DNA of 64,000 bases from Ruegeria atlantica (GCF_013033965.1 NZ_WQFE01000002.1:372001-436000), one strand, 5' to 3'. Counted from the first letter of the stretch, positions 27,831 through 37,337 are shown. Program-made: numbers and translations. The notes: generated by a model not told the origin, from the sequence alone.

Positions 27831-29204
27831 ATGAAGGACACCGCCCCAATTTTCTCTTCCGTTAGGCCCGCCGGGCGCAAGTTCACCGGCACCGACCGCC
27901 GCGCTCCGTTGCGCGGCGGTCTACAAGAATGCGGGGAATATGGTGCGGGACAGACAGCTGGCCGGTTCTATCCCATCGCCTGCGTCGCATTGGAAGTCAC
28001 GCAGCGTTGTAATCTGGACTGCACGCTCTGTTACCTCTCGGACCGGGCTGAGATGACCTATGATCCACCGCTGTCGGTTTTGTATGCGCGCATTGCAACA
28101 ATCCACAGCCACTACGGCCCCGGTGTATCGGTCCAACTTACGGGCGGAGATCCGACCCTGCGCAAGGCCGAAGATCTTGAGGCGCTCTGCCGCGAGATCC
28201 GGCGTTTGGGTATGCGGTCCTGCCTGATGACCAACGGCATCCGCGCCAGCCGGGCATTTCTGACGCGGCTTGCTGCGGCCGGATTGGACGATGTGGCGTT
28301 TCACGTGGACATGACGCAAGAGCGCAAAGGCTTCGACAGCGAGGCTGAACTGAACATCGTGCGACGGGCCTATATCCGCCACACGCGCGGGCTGGGCCTG
28401 CGGGTGTTGTTCAACACGACGGTCTTTGGGGGCAATTTCCACGAACTTCCCGCGCTGGCGCGGTTCATGCGAGACTGCCCCGAGGTCTCCTTTGTCTCGT
28501 TCCAGATGCAGGCCGACACCGGGCGCGGAGTGCTGCGCGAACGGCCCGATGCGATCACGCAGGATAGCGTGATGGCCGCGGTTGAGGCCGGGTATGAAAC
28601 GCCCCTGCATTTCGACACGGCCGCCGTGGGCCATGCAAAATGCAATCGCTATGCAAGTGTTGTCACCGCTGGAGGGCGCGCGGTTTCGCTTTTGTCCGCC
28701 AAGCGCCTGACGCACAAAGTGATCGCTGCGCTCAGCCGGGTCGATCAGTCGGCAGACGGCCATATCGACACCCGCGACAGCATCTGGCGCATGGTGAGGC
28801 GCAACCCGCTGCTGGCGCTGCGGGCCGGGCTACATCTGTTGGGATGCGTGCTGCGGTTGGGTCGAGGGTTGTTGCAGGGTCCCGTCCGTCGGCAGTCAGT
28901 GTTTATCCACAATTTCATGGCCGCCGACGCGCTCGAAGAAGACCGCTGTGCGTCTTGCGTCTTTATGGTCGCCACGGCGAACGGGCCGCTGTCCATGTGC
29001 GTTCACAACGCGCAGCGTGACATTCATCTGGCCGCGCCAGACCGGGTTGACGGGCCGACTGGCCCAAGCTGGTGGAATGCCGCAGTTCCTCGACTGTCCG
29101 GTGGTCCCGACCTGCCGGACTTGAATGATCCGCGTCTGGCTCCGCTCAAGCGGCTCAAGGGGCAGATGCGGGCCATGCGACGGAATCAAAAGGATGCGTC
29201 ATGA
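27831..29204 (+). CDS. Radical SAM protein, MJ0619/Tes-like clade, substrate unknown
   Basis: 457 residues. The 4Fe-4S motif CxxxCxxC is in TQRCNLDCTLCYLSD (~residue 59), with SAM-binding QLTGGDPTLRKAEDL and SCLMTNGIRAS. After the barrel, SVFIHNFM...RCASCVFMVATANGPLSMCVHN holds a second conserved Cys set. To me this order (EVTxRCNLxCxxC, GGDPT, late FxHxFM-CCxx-C block) resembles the archaeal pterin/lipid radical SAM clade (MJ0619, Tes) rather than MoaA or PqqE. The 3' end overlaps a DUF547 lipoprotein gene by 4 bases, so the two act in one process. No good ribosome site is seen. Confidence 0.75.
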   Translation: MKDTAPIFSSVRPAGRKFTGTDRRAPLRGGLQECGEYGAGQTAGRFYPIACVALEVTQRCNLDCTLCYLSDRAEMTYDPPLSVLYARIATIHSHYGPGVSVQLTGGDPTLRKAEDLEALCREIRRLGMRSCLMTNGIRASRAFLTRLAAAGLDDVAFHVDMTQERKGFDSEAELNIVRRAYIRHTRGLGLRVLFNTTVFGGNFHELPALARFMRDCPEVSFVSFQMQADTGRGVLRERPDAITQDSVMAAVEAGYETPLHFDTAAVGHAKCNRYASVVTAGGRAVSLLSAKRLTHKVIAALSRVDQSADGHIDTRDSIWRMVRRNPLLALRAGLHLLGCVLRLGRGLLQGPVRRQSVFIHNFMAADALEEDRCASCVFMVATANGPLSMCVHNAQRDIHLAAPDRVDGPTGPSWWNAAVPRLSGGPDLPDLNDPRLAPLKRLKGQMRAMRRNQKDAS

Positions 29205-30040
29205 GAAAACTTCTGATCCTGTTGTTCCTTCCCCTTCTGACGGCCTGTGCCAGTGTTGAACGGTTAGCTTTGCCCGCGCCAAAGGCGCTGCCCGGGCAGA
29301 GCCTGACCCGATTTGCGTCACCGCCAGGCGAAAAGATCGATCACCGCGACTGGACGGTTTTCCTGAACCGCTATGTTGCCACGGATGAGACGGGCGTGAA
29401 CCGGGTCGCTTATGGGCAAGTGACACAGGCAGATCGGGCGCGTTTAGACGGTTACTTGGCCGACCTGCAAGCCGTAAACCCCGCGCTTTTGACACGCGAT
29501 CAGCAGCTGGCTTACTGGATCAACCTGTACAATGCGCTGACAGTGCATGAGGTCCTCGACAACTATCCCGTCGCTTCGATCCGCGACATCAAGGACAGCC
29601 CGCTGTCGATTGGCCCGTGGAATCGTGCTCTGGCGTTGGTGGCGGGGCAAGAGCTGACGCTGAACGATATCGAACACCGCATCATACGCCCCACCTTTGA
29701 CGAGCCGCGCATTCACTACGCATTGAATTGTGCCGCTGTGGGCTGTCCCAACCTGATGGGTCGGGCGTGGCGGGCCGAGACGCTGGAGCGCGATCTGACG
29801 GCTGCCGAACGCGCCTATGTCAATGATCCACGTGGCGTCCGGTTTGACGATCGCGGCGGGTTGATCCTGTCGAAGATCTACATTTGGTTCCGCGAAGATT
29901 TTGGGCCGAATGAAAAGGCTGTTCTGGCCTATATTGAGACGGCAGCAGAGCCCGAACTGCGCGCACGCCTGCAGCAGACGCCGCGTGTCAAAGCATACCA
30001 GTATGACTGGGCCTTGAACGACGCGGCGGCTGGGTCTTAA
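29201..30040 (+). CDS. DUF547 domain lipoprotein
   Basis: 279 residues. The lipobox LLTAC is at residue ~16. The DUF547 domain spans ~60-250: AYWINLYNALTVHEVLDNYP, LNDIEHRIIRPTFDEPRIHY, ALNCAAVGCPNLMGRAW, and LSKIYIWFREDFG. Conserved His/Cys positions suggest a transglutaminase-like fold but no activity is proven. Start ATG overlaps the radical SAM gene (ATGA); periplasmic or outer-membrane partner of that pathway inferred. Confidence 0.88.
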   Translation: MRKLLILLFLPLLTACASVERLALPAPKALPGQSLTRFASPPGEKIDHRDWTVFLNRYVATDETGVNRVAYGQVTQADRARLDGYLADLQAVNPALLTRDQQLAYWINLYNALTVHEVLDNYPVASIRDIKDSPLSIGPWNRALALVAGQELTLNDIEHRIIRPTFDEPRIHYALNCAAVGCPNLMGRAWRAETLERDLTAAERAYVNDPRGVRFDDRGGLILSKIYIWFREDFGPNEKAVLAYIETAAEPELRARLQQTPRVKAYQYDWALNDAAAGS

Positions 30041-30048
30041 TCAACGGA

Positions 30049-31038
30049 CTACAACAACCCTTCGGTGCGCAGCAGGTCCTGCATGTTTGCCTCGGGGCGC
30101 GGACCGATATGGCTGATGACTTCCCGCGCACAGACATTGCCGATTTTGGCACAGGTTTCGTAATCGCGGCCCGTGGCCATGCCAAACAGGAATCCGGCGG
30201 CAAACTGATCGCCAGCGCCGGTTGCGTCCACAGGCACGACTTTCTCAACCGGTACGTCGACACGTTGGCCAGCGCTGAGAACGGTCACGCCGTCGCCAGA
30301 GCGGGTGCAGACGACCAGGGGGCAGATTTCGGCAGTTTTGGCCAATGCTTCTTCCAGATCGTCGGTTTCGAACAGGGATTTGATCTCGGCCTCGTTGCCA
30401 ATGACAAAATCCAGTTCGTTTTCGATCAGCAGCAGGAAGTCGACCCGGTGGCGCTCCACGCAAAACGGGTCTGAAATGGCGATACCCGCTTTGCCGCCGC
30501 CTTTGTGACAGGCGCGTGCGGCCTCAAGGAACGCGGCCTTGCCCTTTTCCTTGTCGAACAGATAGCCTTCAAGGAACATGATCTGGCTGTTCCCGGCGAC
30601 CTCATCCGATACGTCCTGCGACGACAGTTCCGAGGAAATCCCCAGATAGGTGTTCATCGACCGTTCCCCATCGGGCGAGACAAAGATCATCGAACGCGAG
30701 GTCGGCAGCTCGCCACCCGGCACCGGCGGGTTCACGAAATCGACGCCATCTTCGTTCATCGCGTCCGCATAGAACCGCCCCAGAGCGTCGTCGTGCACGC
30801 GCCCGATAAACGCCGAGTCCAATCCCAGCGCCCCAGCGCCAGCGATGGTGTTTGCAACCGAACCTCCCGGCGTCTGAACCCGACCTTCCATCGAGGCATA
30901 GAGAACTTCACCACGCTCCTGCTCAATCAGTTGCATGATGCCTTTTTCGATGCCCATCAGCTCCAGGAAACTGTCGTCGGCTTGGGAAATTACGTCCACA
31001 ACAGCATTTCCGATGCCGGTCAGTTGGTAGGTTTTCAT
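30049..31038 (-). CDS. Adenosine kinase / PfkB family sugar kinase
   Basis: 329 residues with ribokinase fold. TPGGSVANTIAGAGALG (substrate side) and DATGAGDQFAAGFLFG (catalytic Asp and anion hole) are the two PfkB signatures. Alphaproteobacterial members of this length are annotated as adenosine kinase, converting adenosine to AMP; the exact nucleoside cannot be read from the sequence. The ATG overlaps the nth stop by 4 bases. Confidence 0.9.
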   Translation of the reverse strand: MKTYQLTGIGNAVVDVISQADDSFLELMGIEKGIMQLIEQERGEVLYASMEGRVQTPGGSVANTIAGAGALGLDSAFIGRVHDDALGRFYADAMNEDGVDFVNPPVPGGELPTSRSMIFVSPDGERSMNTYLGISSELSSQDVSDEVAGNSQIMFLEGYLFDKEKGKAAFLEAARACHKGGGKAGIAISDPFCVERHRVDFLLLIENELDFVIGNEAEIKSLFETDDLEEALAKTAEICPLVVCTRSGDGVTVLSAGQRVDVPVEKVVPVDATGAGDQFAAGFLFGMATGRDYETCAKIGNVCAREVISHIGPRPEANMQDLLRTEGLL

Positions 31039-31679
31039 AGGTTCTTGTCCTCAAATTCGCAGAGATCGCGGATGATGCAGGTGCCGCACATGGGTTTGCG
31101 CGCCTTGCAATGATAGCGGCCATGCAGGATCAGCCAGTGATGCGCATGCAGCTGAAAGTCAGTTGGAATATTGTCCTCGATGGCGCGCTCGACGGCGTCA
31201 ACATTCTTGCCGGGGCATATGCCCGAGCGGTTGCCGACCCGAAAAATATGTGTGTCCACAGCCTGCGCCGGATACCGCCACCACATGTTCAGCACAACAT
31301 TGGCCGTTTTGCGTCCGACACCCGGCAGAGATTGCAGCGCCGCGCGGGAATTGGGAACTTCACCGTCGTAGTCCTCGACCAGAATCCGGCTGAGCTTGAT
31401 GACGTTCTTCGCCTTCTGGCGGAACAGGCCGATGGTCTTGATATGTTCGATCAGACCTTCTTCGCCCAGCTCCAGCATCTTTTGTGGTGTGTCAGCGATT
31501 TTGAACAGTTCGCGCGTAGCCTTGTTCACCCCAGCGTCGGTGGCCTGCGCAGACAGTGCCACGGCGACGACCAGAGTATAGACGTTCACATGCTCCAGCT
31601 CGCCCTTGGGTTCCGGGTCGGCGTCATGGAAACGCGTAAAGATCTCGCGGATCGTGTGATATCCGAGTTGTTTTGCCAT
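31035..31679 (-). CDS. nth: Endonuclease III
   Basis: DNA glycosylase/AP lyase for oxidised pyrimidines. The helix-hairpin-helix LPGVGRKTANVVLN holds the catalytic Lys, AVDTHIFRVGNR the catalytic Asp, and the cluster loop CKARKPMCGTCIIRDLC (C-X6-C-X2-C-X5-C) binds 4Fe-4S. ATG at 31679 (MAKQLGYHTIREIF) is chosen because AAGG lies ~8 bases upstream and the alternative at 31727 is TTG. 214 residues. First gene of the nth/adenosine kinase pair. Confidence 0.95.
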   Translation of the reverse strand: MAKQLGYHTIREIFTRFHDADPEPKGELEHVNVYTLVVAVALSAQATDAGVNKATRELFKIADTPQKMLELGEEGLIEHIKTIGLFRQKAKNVIKLSRILVEDYDGEVPNSRAALQSLPGVGRKTANVVLNMWWRYPAQAVDTHIFRVGNRSGICPGKNVDAVERAIEDNIPTDFQLHAHHWLILHGRYHCKARKPMCGTCIIRDLCEFEDKNL

Positions 31680-31797
31680 CCGCGCCTTAATGCCGTTCAG
31701 GGCGCGTTGATACAAGTCCAAAGCCAATGCGCAAGTTCCGGGTCGCGAGCGCGTAACCTGCGCGCTATGATTTGGTCAAGACAATGAGGTGAGAACC

Positions 31798-32649
31798 ATG
31801 AACGTCCAGACCCCCGAAAGCGGATACCACTACAACGTCATGCGCCGCGCGATTGACCTGATTGATCAGGGCGGCGAGGGCCTGAGCCTTGAGCAGCTGG
31901 CCCGCCAGATGGATATGAGCCCGGCGCATTTCCAGCGCCTGTTCTCGCGCTGGACCGGGGTGTCGCCGAAGCGCTACCAGCAGTATCTGACGCTGGGCCA
32001 CGCCAAGGCATTGCTGCGGGAACGGTTCACCACGTTAGAAACCGCGCATAACGTCGGTCTGTCCGGCAGTGGTCGCCTGCACGATCTGTTCCTGAAGTGG
32101 GAATCCATGAGCCCCGGCGAATACGCGCGCAAGGGCATGGGGTTGACCATCTATTGGGGCTGGTTCGAATGCCCCTTTGGCCCTGCTCTGGTGATGGGAA
32201 CCGACAAGGGCATTTGTGGCATGGCTTTTGGCGCGGAAACCGGCGAAGAGGCCGCGATGGAAGACATGATCTCGCGCTGGCCCAAAGCCGCGTTCGTCGA
32301 AGATCCTATGCGCCTGCGCCCTTGGGTGCTGAGTGCGTTTGGTTCGGTCAGCGAGCGGCTGGAACCCACGCCGCTGTTTCTGATCGGCTCTCCGCTTCAG
32401 ATCAAAGTGTGGGAGGCGCTGATGCACATCCCGTCAGGCCAGGTCACCACCTATTCCGAAATCGCCCAGCGTGTGGGATCACCACAAGCCGTGCGCGCAG
32501 TGGGTACCGCAGTGGGCCGCAACCCGGTCAGCTGGCTGATCCCATGCCACCGGGCGCTGCGAAAATCCGGCGGGTTGGGTGGTTATCACTGGGGCCTGCC
32601 GGTCAAACGCGCGATGTTGGCGTATGAGGCTGCTCAGGCCGACGCATAA
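31798..32649 (+). CDS. AraC-domain methylated-DNA-protein cysteine methyltransferase (Ada-like)
   Basis: 283 residues: an AraC-type helix-turn-helix (~residues 15-105; LSLEQLARQMDMSPAHFQRLFSRWTGVSP) fused to an O6-methylguanine methyltransferase domain (~190-280; VTTYSEIAQRVGSPQAVRAVG, then the acceptor PCHR in WLIPCHRAL). The N-terminal zinc/phosphotriester domain of E. coli Ada is absent, so it can repair O6-alkylguanine but probably does not sense methylphosphotriesters. ATG 31798 follows GAGGTGA; an in-frame GTG lies 9 bases earlier. Divergent from nth, together forming a DNA-repair pair. Confidence 0.92.
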   Translation: MNVQTPESGYHYNVMRRAIDLIDQGGEGLSLEQLARQMDMSPAHFQRLFSRWTGVSPKRYQQYLTLGHAKALLRERFTTLETAHNVGLSGSGRLHDLFLKWESMSPGEYARKGMGLTIYWGWFECPFGPALVMGTDKGICGMAFGAETGEEAAMEDMISRWPKAAFVEDPMRLRPWVLSAFGSVSERLEPTPLFLIGSPLQIKVWEALMHIPSGQVTTYSEIAQRVGSPQAVRAVGTAVGRNPVSWLIPCHRALRKSGGLGGYHWGLPVKRAMLAYEAAQADA

Positions 32650-32701
32650 AGAGGTCAAAAAACTAACTTTGTGCTGCAGCTTCATGTGGTAGTGAGAACC
32701 C

Positions 32702-33595
32702 ATGAGGCAAGAAAGCAGGCAGATCACACAGACTTTCGCGGCGTGGGCAATTCCGGTTTCGGTTGCAGTGTTGCTGCTGAAACTGTTGGCTTGGTGGGTG
32801 ACCGGTTCGGTTGCACTGTTGTCGGATGCCCTGGAATCGGTGGTGAATGTCGCCGCGGCACTGCTTGCCTTTTTTGCGGTTCGGGTTTCGGGCAGGCCGC
32901 CAGACAAAAAACACCCCTTTGGGCACAAAAAGGCTGAATACCTGTCGGCCGTGGTTGAAGGAACGCTGATTGTTCTGGCAGCCCTGCTGATCATACGCGA
33001 AGCCGTTTCTGCCCTGCCTGACCCACAACTGGCCGGTGCACCGTTGCTGGGTATTGCCATAAACGTGGGTGCGACCTGCCTGAATGGCATTTGGGCGTTT
33101 CTGCTGTTGCGCGTTGGGCGACGCGAAGCCTCACCGGCGCTGGTGGCAAGCGGCAAGCACATTCTGACCGATCTTATGACCTCGGTCGGTGTTGTTGTCG
33201 GGTTGCTGATTGCAATGGCGACGGGATGGCTGATCCTTGATCCCATCATCGCGATTCTGGTGGCCATCAACATATTATGGGAAGGTTGGAAGGTGATCCG
33301 CAGTTCGGTCGACGGGCTGATGGATGCGTCGCTGACCGATGGAGAATTGACGTCTGTCCGCGAGACAATCGAAGGCAATTTAGGCCAGGCGCTAGAGTAT
33401 CATGATCTGCGCGGTCGCCGGTCCGCTAATATGATCTTTGTTGAATTTCACCTTGTGGTTGACGGTGCCATGTCCGTCGCTGATGCGCATGATATCTGCG
33501 ACGATATCGAAGAAGCGCTGGTGCAAAAGTATCCGGGGTCAGTCTTTGTCATCCATCTGGAACCGGACAGCGAGTTGAAAAGTACGGGCGCCTGA
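32702..33595 (+). CDS. Cation diffusion facilitator family metal transporter
   Basis: 297 residues with about six hydrophobic segments; family motifs SDALESVVNVAAALLAF (helix 2 metal site), HPFGHKKAEYLSAVVEG, and GKHILTDLMTSVGVVVG (helix 5). The C-terminal ~90 residues form the cytoplasmic ferredoxin-like domain (FVEFHLVVDGAMSVADAHDICD). Exports Zn2+, Fe2+ or related divalent cations; the specific metal is not certain. Fifty-two bases after the Ada-like gene with its own start. Confidence 0.92.
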   Translation: MRQESRQITQTFAAWAIPVSVAVLLLKLLAWWVTGSVALLSDALESVVNVAAALLAFFAVRVSGRPPDKKHPFGHKKAEYLSAVVEGTLIVLAALLIIREAVSALPDPQLAGAPLLGIAINVGATCLNGIWAFLLLRVGRREASPALVASGKHILTDLMTSVGVVVGLLIAMATGWLILDPIIAILVAINILWEGWKVIRSSVDGLMDASLTDGELTSVRETIEGNLGQALEYHDLRGRRSANMIFVEFHLVVDGAMSVADAHDICDDIEEALVQKYPGSVFVIHLEPDSELKSTGA

Positions 33596-33771
33596 TTGAC
33601 AGACACATCCGCCGGTGCCACATGTTGCTCAGGTTCGGGTCCCCTGCCGTTCGCGGCCATTTGGCATTGGTGAAACCCGGTTGATGAACATCTGTTGCCC
33701 TTTCCCGGCGCGCGGATGGCAATGCGAACCCCGTCCTGATTTGGCGCCCGTTTTTGGAAACGAGGCAAGAC

Positions 33772-34206
33772 ATGACTCTATCGAAAAACATCGCTCCGCT
33801 TGAGGAGTTGAAAGCGCAGGCAAAACGATTGCGCGACAGATTGCGTGGTGCGGGGGTTGCGCTTTCGCACAGTGAATCGCTGGAACTGCTGGCGCATCAA
33901 CATGGGGTGCGCGACTGGAACACACTGCACGCAATGGCTGGAAACCGCATGCTCTTGCGTGTTGGTGACCGGGTCGAAGGGTCCTATCTGGGCCAGCCCT
34001 TTCGCGCAAAGATCCGTAGCCTGACAACGCTGGGCGATGGGTCGCACAGGCGTATTACCTTGCACTTTGACACGCCCGTGGATGTTGTTCAGTTCGACAG
34101 CTTCTCGGCCTATCGGCAGCGTGTAACCGGAGAGATCGGTTGGGATGGTCGTTCTCGACGGCATACGTCCGACGGTCAGCCACACCTGATTGTGCGCCCC
34201 GCGTAA
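33772..34206 (+). CDS. Small protein with a Glyoxalase_8-type domain
   Basis: 144 residues. The N-terminal LEELKAQAKRLRDRLRGAG ... LSHSESLELLAHQHGVRDWNTLHAM segment matches the 'glyoxalase superfamily protein' family that I associate with PF20066. Residues ~65-144 are a beta-rich part (VGDRVEGSYLGQPFRAKIRS). No catalytic assignment. ATG 33772 has GAGGCAAG upstream; a frame starting 18 bases earlier is less likely. Function unknown. Confidence 0.75.
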   Translation: MTLSKNIAPLEELKAQAKRLRDRLRGAGVALSHSESLELLAHQHGVRDWNTLHAMAGNRMLLRVGDRVEGSYLGQPFRAKIRSLTTLGDGSHRRITLHFDTPVDVVQFDSFSAYRQRVTGEIGWDGRSRRHTSDGQPHLIVRPA

Positions 34207-34207
34207 G

Positions 34208-34237
34208 AAAAAAGCGTGGCGGGTAACACCGCCGCGC
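34208..34237 (-). terminator. Rho-independent terminator after the aldehyde dehydrogenase gene
   Basis: A 9-bp stem with one G-U pair (GCGTGGCGG 34214-34222 / CCGCCGCGC 34229-34237) and a 6-base loop, flanked by six A (34208-34213), i.e. T6 on the minus strand. It lies 25 bases past the ALDH stop and could also serve the plus-strand gene ending at 34206. Confidence 0.85.
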
Positions 34238-34262
34238 CTTAATGCTCAATACGGGCTTGGCG

Positions 34263-35702
34263 TCACTCTGCCGCCCAGCCGCCGACGGCTTTGACCTCAA
34301 GGAAATCCTCAAGACCCCACAGACCGCCCTCGCGCCCGTTGCCGGATTGCTTCATGCCGCCAAAGGGCGACCCGGCTGAGCGCGAATGGCCGTTCATCTC
34401 GACCATGCCGGACCGAAGCACCCGTGCCATTCGGTTGGCTCGCGCGCCGTCTTGCGTTTGCACGTAGTTGGTCAGACCGTAGGGCGTGTCATTGGCGATC
34501 TCGACCGCCTCTTCTTCGGTGTCGAAGGGGATCATGGTCAGGACAGGGCCAAAGATCTCTTCGCGCGCAATGGTCATCTGGTTGTTGGCGTCCGCAAACA
34601 CAGTCGGTCGCACAAAATAGCCCTTGTTCAGCCCATCCGGGCGACCGGTCCCACCTGCAACCAGACGAGCACCTTCGTCGATGCCCTTCTGGATCAGATC
34701 TTGAATCTTGCTCCACTGGACCTCGTTCACGACGGGACCGATGTGTCGCCCTTCTTCCTGCGCACTGCCGACCGAGACCATGTTGGCAACTTCGGCGGCT
34801 GTTTCCACGGCCTGATCATAGATCGGGCGCTGTACCAACATGCGGCTGGGCGCGTTACAGCTTTGGCCGGTGTTGTTCATCATGTGCAGGACGCCTCGCT
34901 TAACGGCCTTTTCATCGGCATCGGCAAAGACCACGTTCGCGCCTTTGCCGCCCAGTTCCAGATGAACTTTCTTCAACGTATCAGCTGCGCTTTTTGAGAT
35001 CGCTGTCCCGGCACGGGTCGAGCCGGTAAAGCTGACCATATCCACATCCGGATGCGCCGACAGTTGCGAGCCGACGCCGACACCATCGCCATTTACCAGA
35101 TTGAAGACACCTGCGGGGAAGCCCGCCTCATCCATCATCTCGGCAAAGATCATTGCGTTCAGCGGGCTTTGCTCGGACGGTTTCAGGACCATGGTACAGC
35201 CTGCAATCGCTGCCGCGCCGACCTTGAGCGTGATCTGGTTCATCGGCCAGTTCCACGGGGTGATCAGGGCGGCCACGCCGACGGCTTCATAGATAATCCG
35301 GTCATTAGGTGCGTGATCACCCAGCGGGCGGTCGAATTGGAACGCTTTGGCCGCCCGCACAAAATTCGACAGGTGATACATGCCCGCACCGGATTGCTGC
35401 GTGCGAGCCATGTCGATCGGCGCGCCCATCTCCTGGGACATCGCGTTGGCCAGGTCTTCAGAGCGGGTCTGATAAACCTCGATCAGTTTTTCGACCAGCG
35501 CGATGCGGTCCGCAACTGGCGTCGCCATCCAACCGGGCAAAGCCGCTTTGGCGGCTGCAACAGCAGCATCGGTATCGGCCTGACCACCCAGCGATATTAC
35601 CGCGCATGGTTCCTCGGTCGAGGGGTTGATGACTTCGAAATCATTGGGCGCGGACGGGGCAACCCATGAACCGTTGATGTAGAAATTGCGTTTCTCGATC
35701 AT
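34263..35702 (-). CDS. NAD(P)-dependent aldehyde dehydrogenase family protein
   Basis: 479 residues. Catalytic Glu is in KVHLELGGKGANVVF, the nucleophile Cys in NTGQSCNAPSRML, and the NAD site in SFTGSTRAGTAISKSA; the C-terminal EEIFGPVLTMIPFD and GMKQSGNGREGG are typical. ATG 35702 (MIEKRNFYINGSWV) has GGAGAA upstream; an earlier ATG at 35750 is not family-like. Substrate unknown, the closest type being broad-specificity aldehyde oxidation. Monocistronic with its own terminator. Confidence 0.93.
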   Translation of the reverse strand: MIEKRNFYINGSWVAPSAPNDFEVINPSTEEPCAVISLGGQADTDAAVAAAKAALPGWMATPVADRIALVEKLIEVYQTRSEDLANAMSQEMGAPIDMARTQQSGAGMYHLSNFVRAAKAFQFDRPLGDHAPNDRIIYEAVGVAALITPWNWPMNQITLKVGAAAIAGCTMVLKPSEQSPLNAMIFAEMMDEAGFPAGVFNLVNGDGVGVGSQLSAHPDVDMVSFTGSTRAGTAISKSAADTLKKVHLELGGKGANVVFADADEKAVKRGVLHMMNNTGQSCNAPSRMLVQRPIYDQAVETAAEVANMVSVGSAQEEGRHIGPVVNEVQWSKIQDLIQKGIDEGARLVAGGTGRPDGLNKGYFVRPTVFADANNQMTIAREEIFGPVLTMIPFDTEEEAVEIANDTPYGLTNYVQTQDGARANRMARVLRSGMVEMNGHSRSAGSPFGGMKQSGNGREGGLWGLEDFLEVKAVGGWAAE

Positions 35703-35906
35703 CGCATGTTCTCCTGATCCAATAGCCCGGATACCGGGAATTCGCGCCACTCTGGCACCGGCATATCAGAGTGACAAGAGGAAATTTGATCAAATTATTT
35801 TCCACAAAAATGAATACCCTTTAAGGCGGCAAATGGTTTAACAATGGCGCTGAGTAATTAGATTTTATCAATCGACTCGGTTTGTTCACAAAAAAGGAGA
35901 TGCCCC

Positions 35907-36557
35907 ATGGGTTTGCGCATCAATGACACCGTTCCGAATTTCACTGCAGAAACGGATCAGGGCACGGTTCAGTTCCATGACTGGATCGGTGACAGCTGGG
36001 CGATCCTGTTTTCGCACCCCAAGGATTTCACTCCGGTCTGCACCACCGAGTTTTCCGCCGTTGCACAGTTGAACGACGAATGGGCGGCGCGCAACACCAA
36101 GGTGATCGGCGTCTCGGTCGATGGTGTCGAGGACCACAAGAAGTGGAAGAAAGACATCGAGGCGTATGGCAACGCCAACCCCGGTTTTCCGATCATCGCC
36201 GATGACGGTCTGGCCGTGTCCAAGGCGTTCGACATGCTGCCCGCCGAGGCGTATTTGCCCGATGGGCGCACCCCCGCCGACAGCGCCACCGTTCGTTCGG
36301 TATTCATCATCGGCCCGGACAAACAGCTGAAACTGTCTATGACCTATCCGATGACGGTAGGCCGCAACTTTGCGGAAATCCTGCGCGCGCTGGACGGCCT
36401 GCAGATGAGCGCCAAGGGCGTGGCAACACCTGCCAATTGGGTGCCGGGTGAAGATGTGATTATCCCGCCAGCCGTGTCGAATGACGAGGCGAAAGAAAAG
36501 TTCGGCGAGTTCGAAACCATCTTCCCGTATCTGCGTAAAACCAAAGCACCCAGCTAA
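35907..36557 (+). CDS. 1-Cys peroxiredoxin (Prx6 type)
   Basis: 216 residues. Peroxidatic Cys in SHPKDFTPVCTTEFSAV (~residue 45), with no other Cys in the chain, so a true 1-Cys enzyme that needs an external reductant. The C-terminal extension (VPGEDVIIPPAVSNDEAKEKF) is the Prx6 dimerisation domain. AAGGAGA precedes the ATG. Stand-alone; the 204-base upstream gap is AT-rich and may hold its promoter, but I see no clear regulator site. Confidence 0.94.
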   Translation: MGLRINDTVPNFTAETDQGTVQFHDWIGDSWAILFSHPKDFTPVCTTEFSAVAQLNDEWAARNTKVIGVSVDGVEDHKKWKKDIEAYGNANPGFPIIADDGLAVSKAFDMLPAEAYLPDGRTPADSATVRSVFIIGPDKQLKLSMTYPMTVGRNFAEILRALDGLQMSAKGVATPANWVPGEDVIIPPAVSNDEAKEKFGEFETIFPYLRKTKAPS

Positions 36558-36614
36558 GATTGCTTGGGCGGGGCGCACAGCTCCGCCCGGTTCATGGTTT
36601 CCAAAAAAAGTTGT

Positions 36615-37337
36615 TTAAGCTGCGGATCGTTGTGGGTGCTGATACAGTTTCCGACGATAAGCAGCACGCTTGAATTCACGCGTTAGCTTGTCTGCCAGCG
36701 GCGGGCTTGACTGTATGGTCGAACCGCCGATTTCCTTCGCCACTTCCTGATTGCCACTTCCCTGTAAGGAAAGGATCGGCTGTCCTGTCACCCAGTGCAT
36801 CTGCAGGAACGTATCGACCGGCCGGTCAATTTGGTTGGTTACGGCAAGCAAGCGTTCAGCCGCACGCCGCCCCACCATCTGGCAAACGCACTGCAGGCCA
36901 ATGACCTTTGGCAGGATCAGACGCAATCCGTTTTGTTTGGCGAGGGTCAGCGCTGCATCCTCGCGTTGTTTCACCGGAATTCGGATATAGTGATCCGGGG
37001 TCGCAATCGGATCCAGCATCGCCAACGCATTAGCCATCTGGCAGGGATCTATGCGCAGATCGTCCTCGGTGATGATGGCGCGATCGATCTTTTCATCCAC
37101 CAGCTTCCGCCAGATTCGACGATGACTTTCAAAAACTCCGATCTCGGCCGGGCGCAGCGGAAAAGGGTATCTGGGCCGATGCAGATCACCCGGAAACAAT
37201 TGCACATCCGCGATTTGAGCGGGGTCCTTCCCATTGACGGCCTCGAACAGTTCCGCATTGGGCAGATTGGCACATAGTCGTTCGGCATTGGGTCGCCGCG
37301 CTGTGCTTGCCGTCATATGGATGACAAAAGTCTTCAT
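36615..37337 (-). CDS. Glycosyltransferase family 25 (LPS-type) protein
   Basis: 240 residues. N-terminal MKTFVIHMTASTARRPNAE, a DExD-like acidic motif IITEDDLRI, and a C-terminal basic tail match GT25 galactosyl/glucosyl transferases of lipooligosaccharide cores. ATG 37337 is chosen; the longer open frame to 37526 is not family-like. No signal peptide. Acceptor unknown; role in surface polysaccharide inferred. Single gene. Confidence 0.82.
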   Translation of the reverse strand: MKTFVIHMTASTARRPNAERLCANLPNAELFEAVNGKDPAQIADVQLFPGDLHRPRYPFPLRPAEIGVFESHRRIWRKLVDEKIDRAIITEDDLRIDPCQMANALAMLDPIATPDHYIRIPVKQREDAALTLAKQNGLRLILPKVIGLQCVCQMVGRRAAERLLAVTNQIDRPVDTFLQMHWVTGQPILSLQGSGNQEVAKEIGGSTIQSSPPLADKLTREFKRAAYRRKLYQHPQRSAA

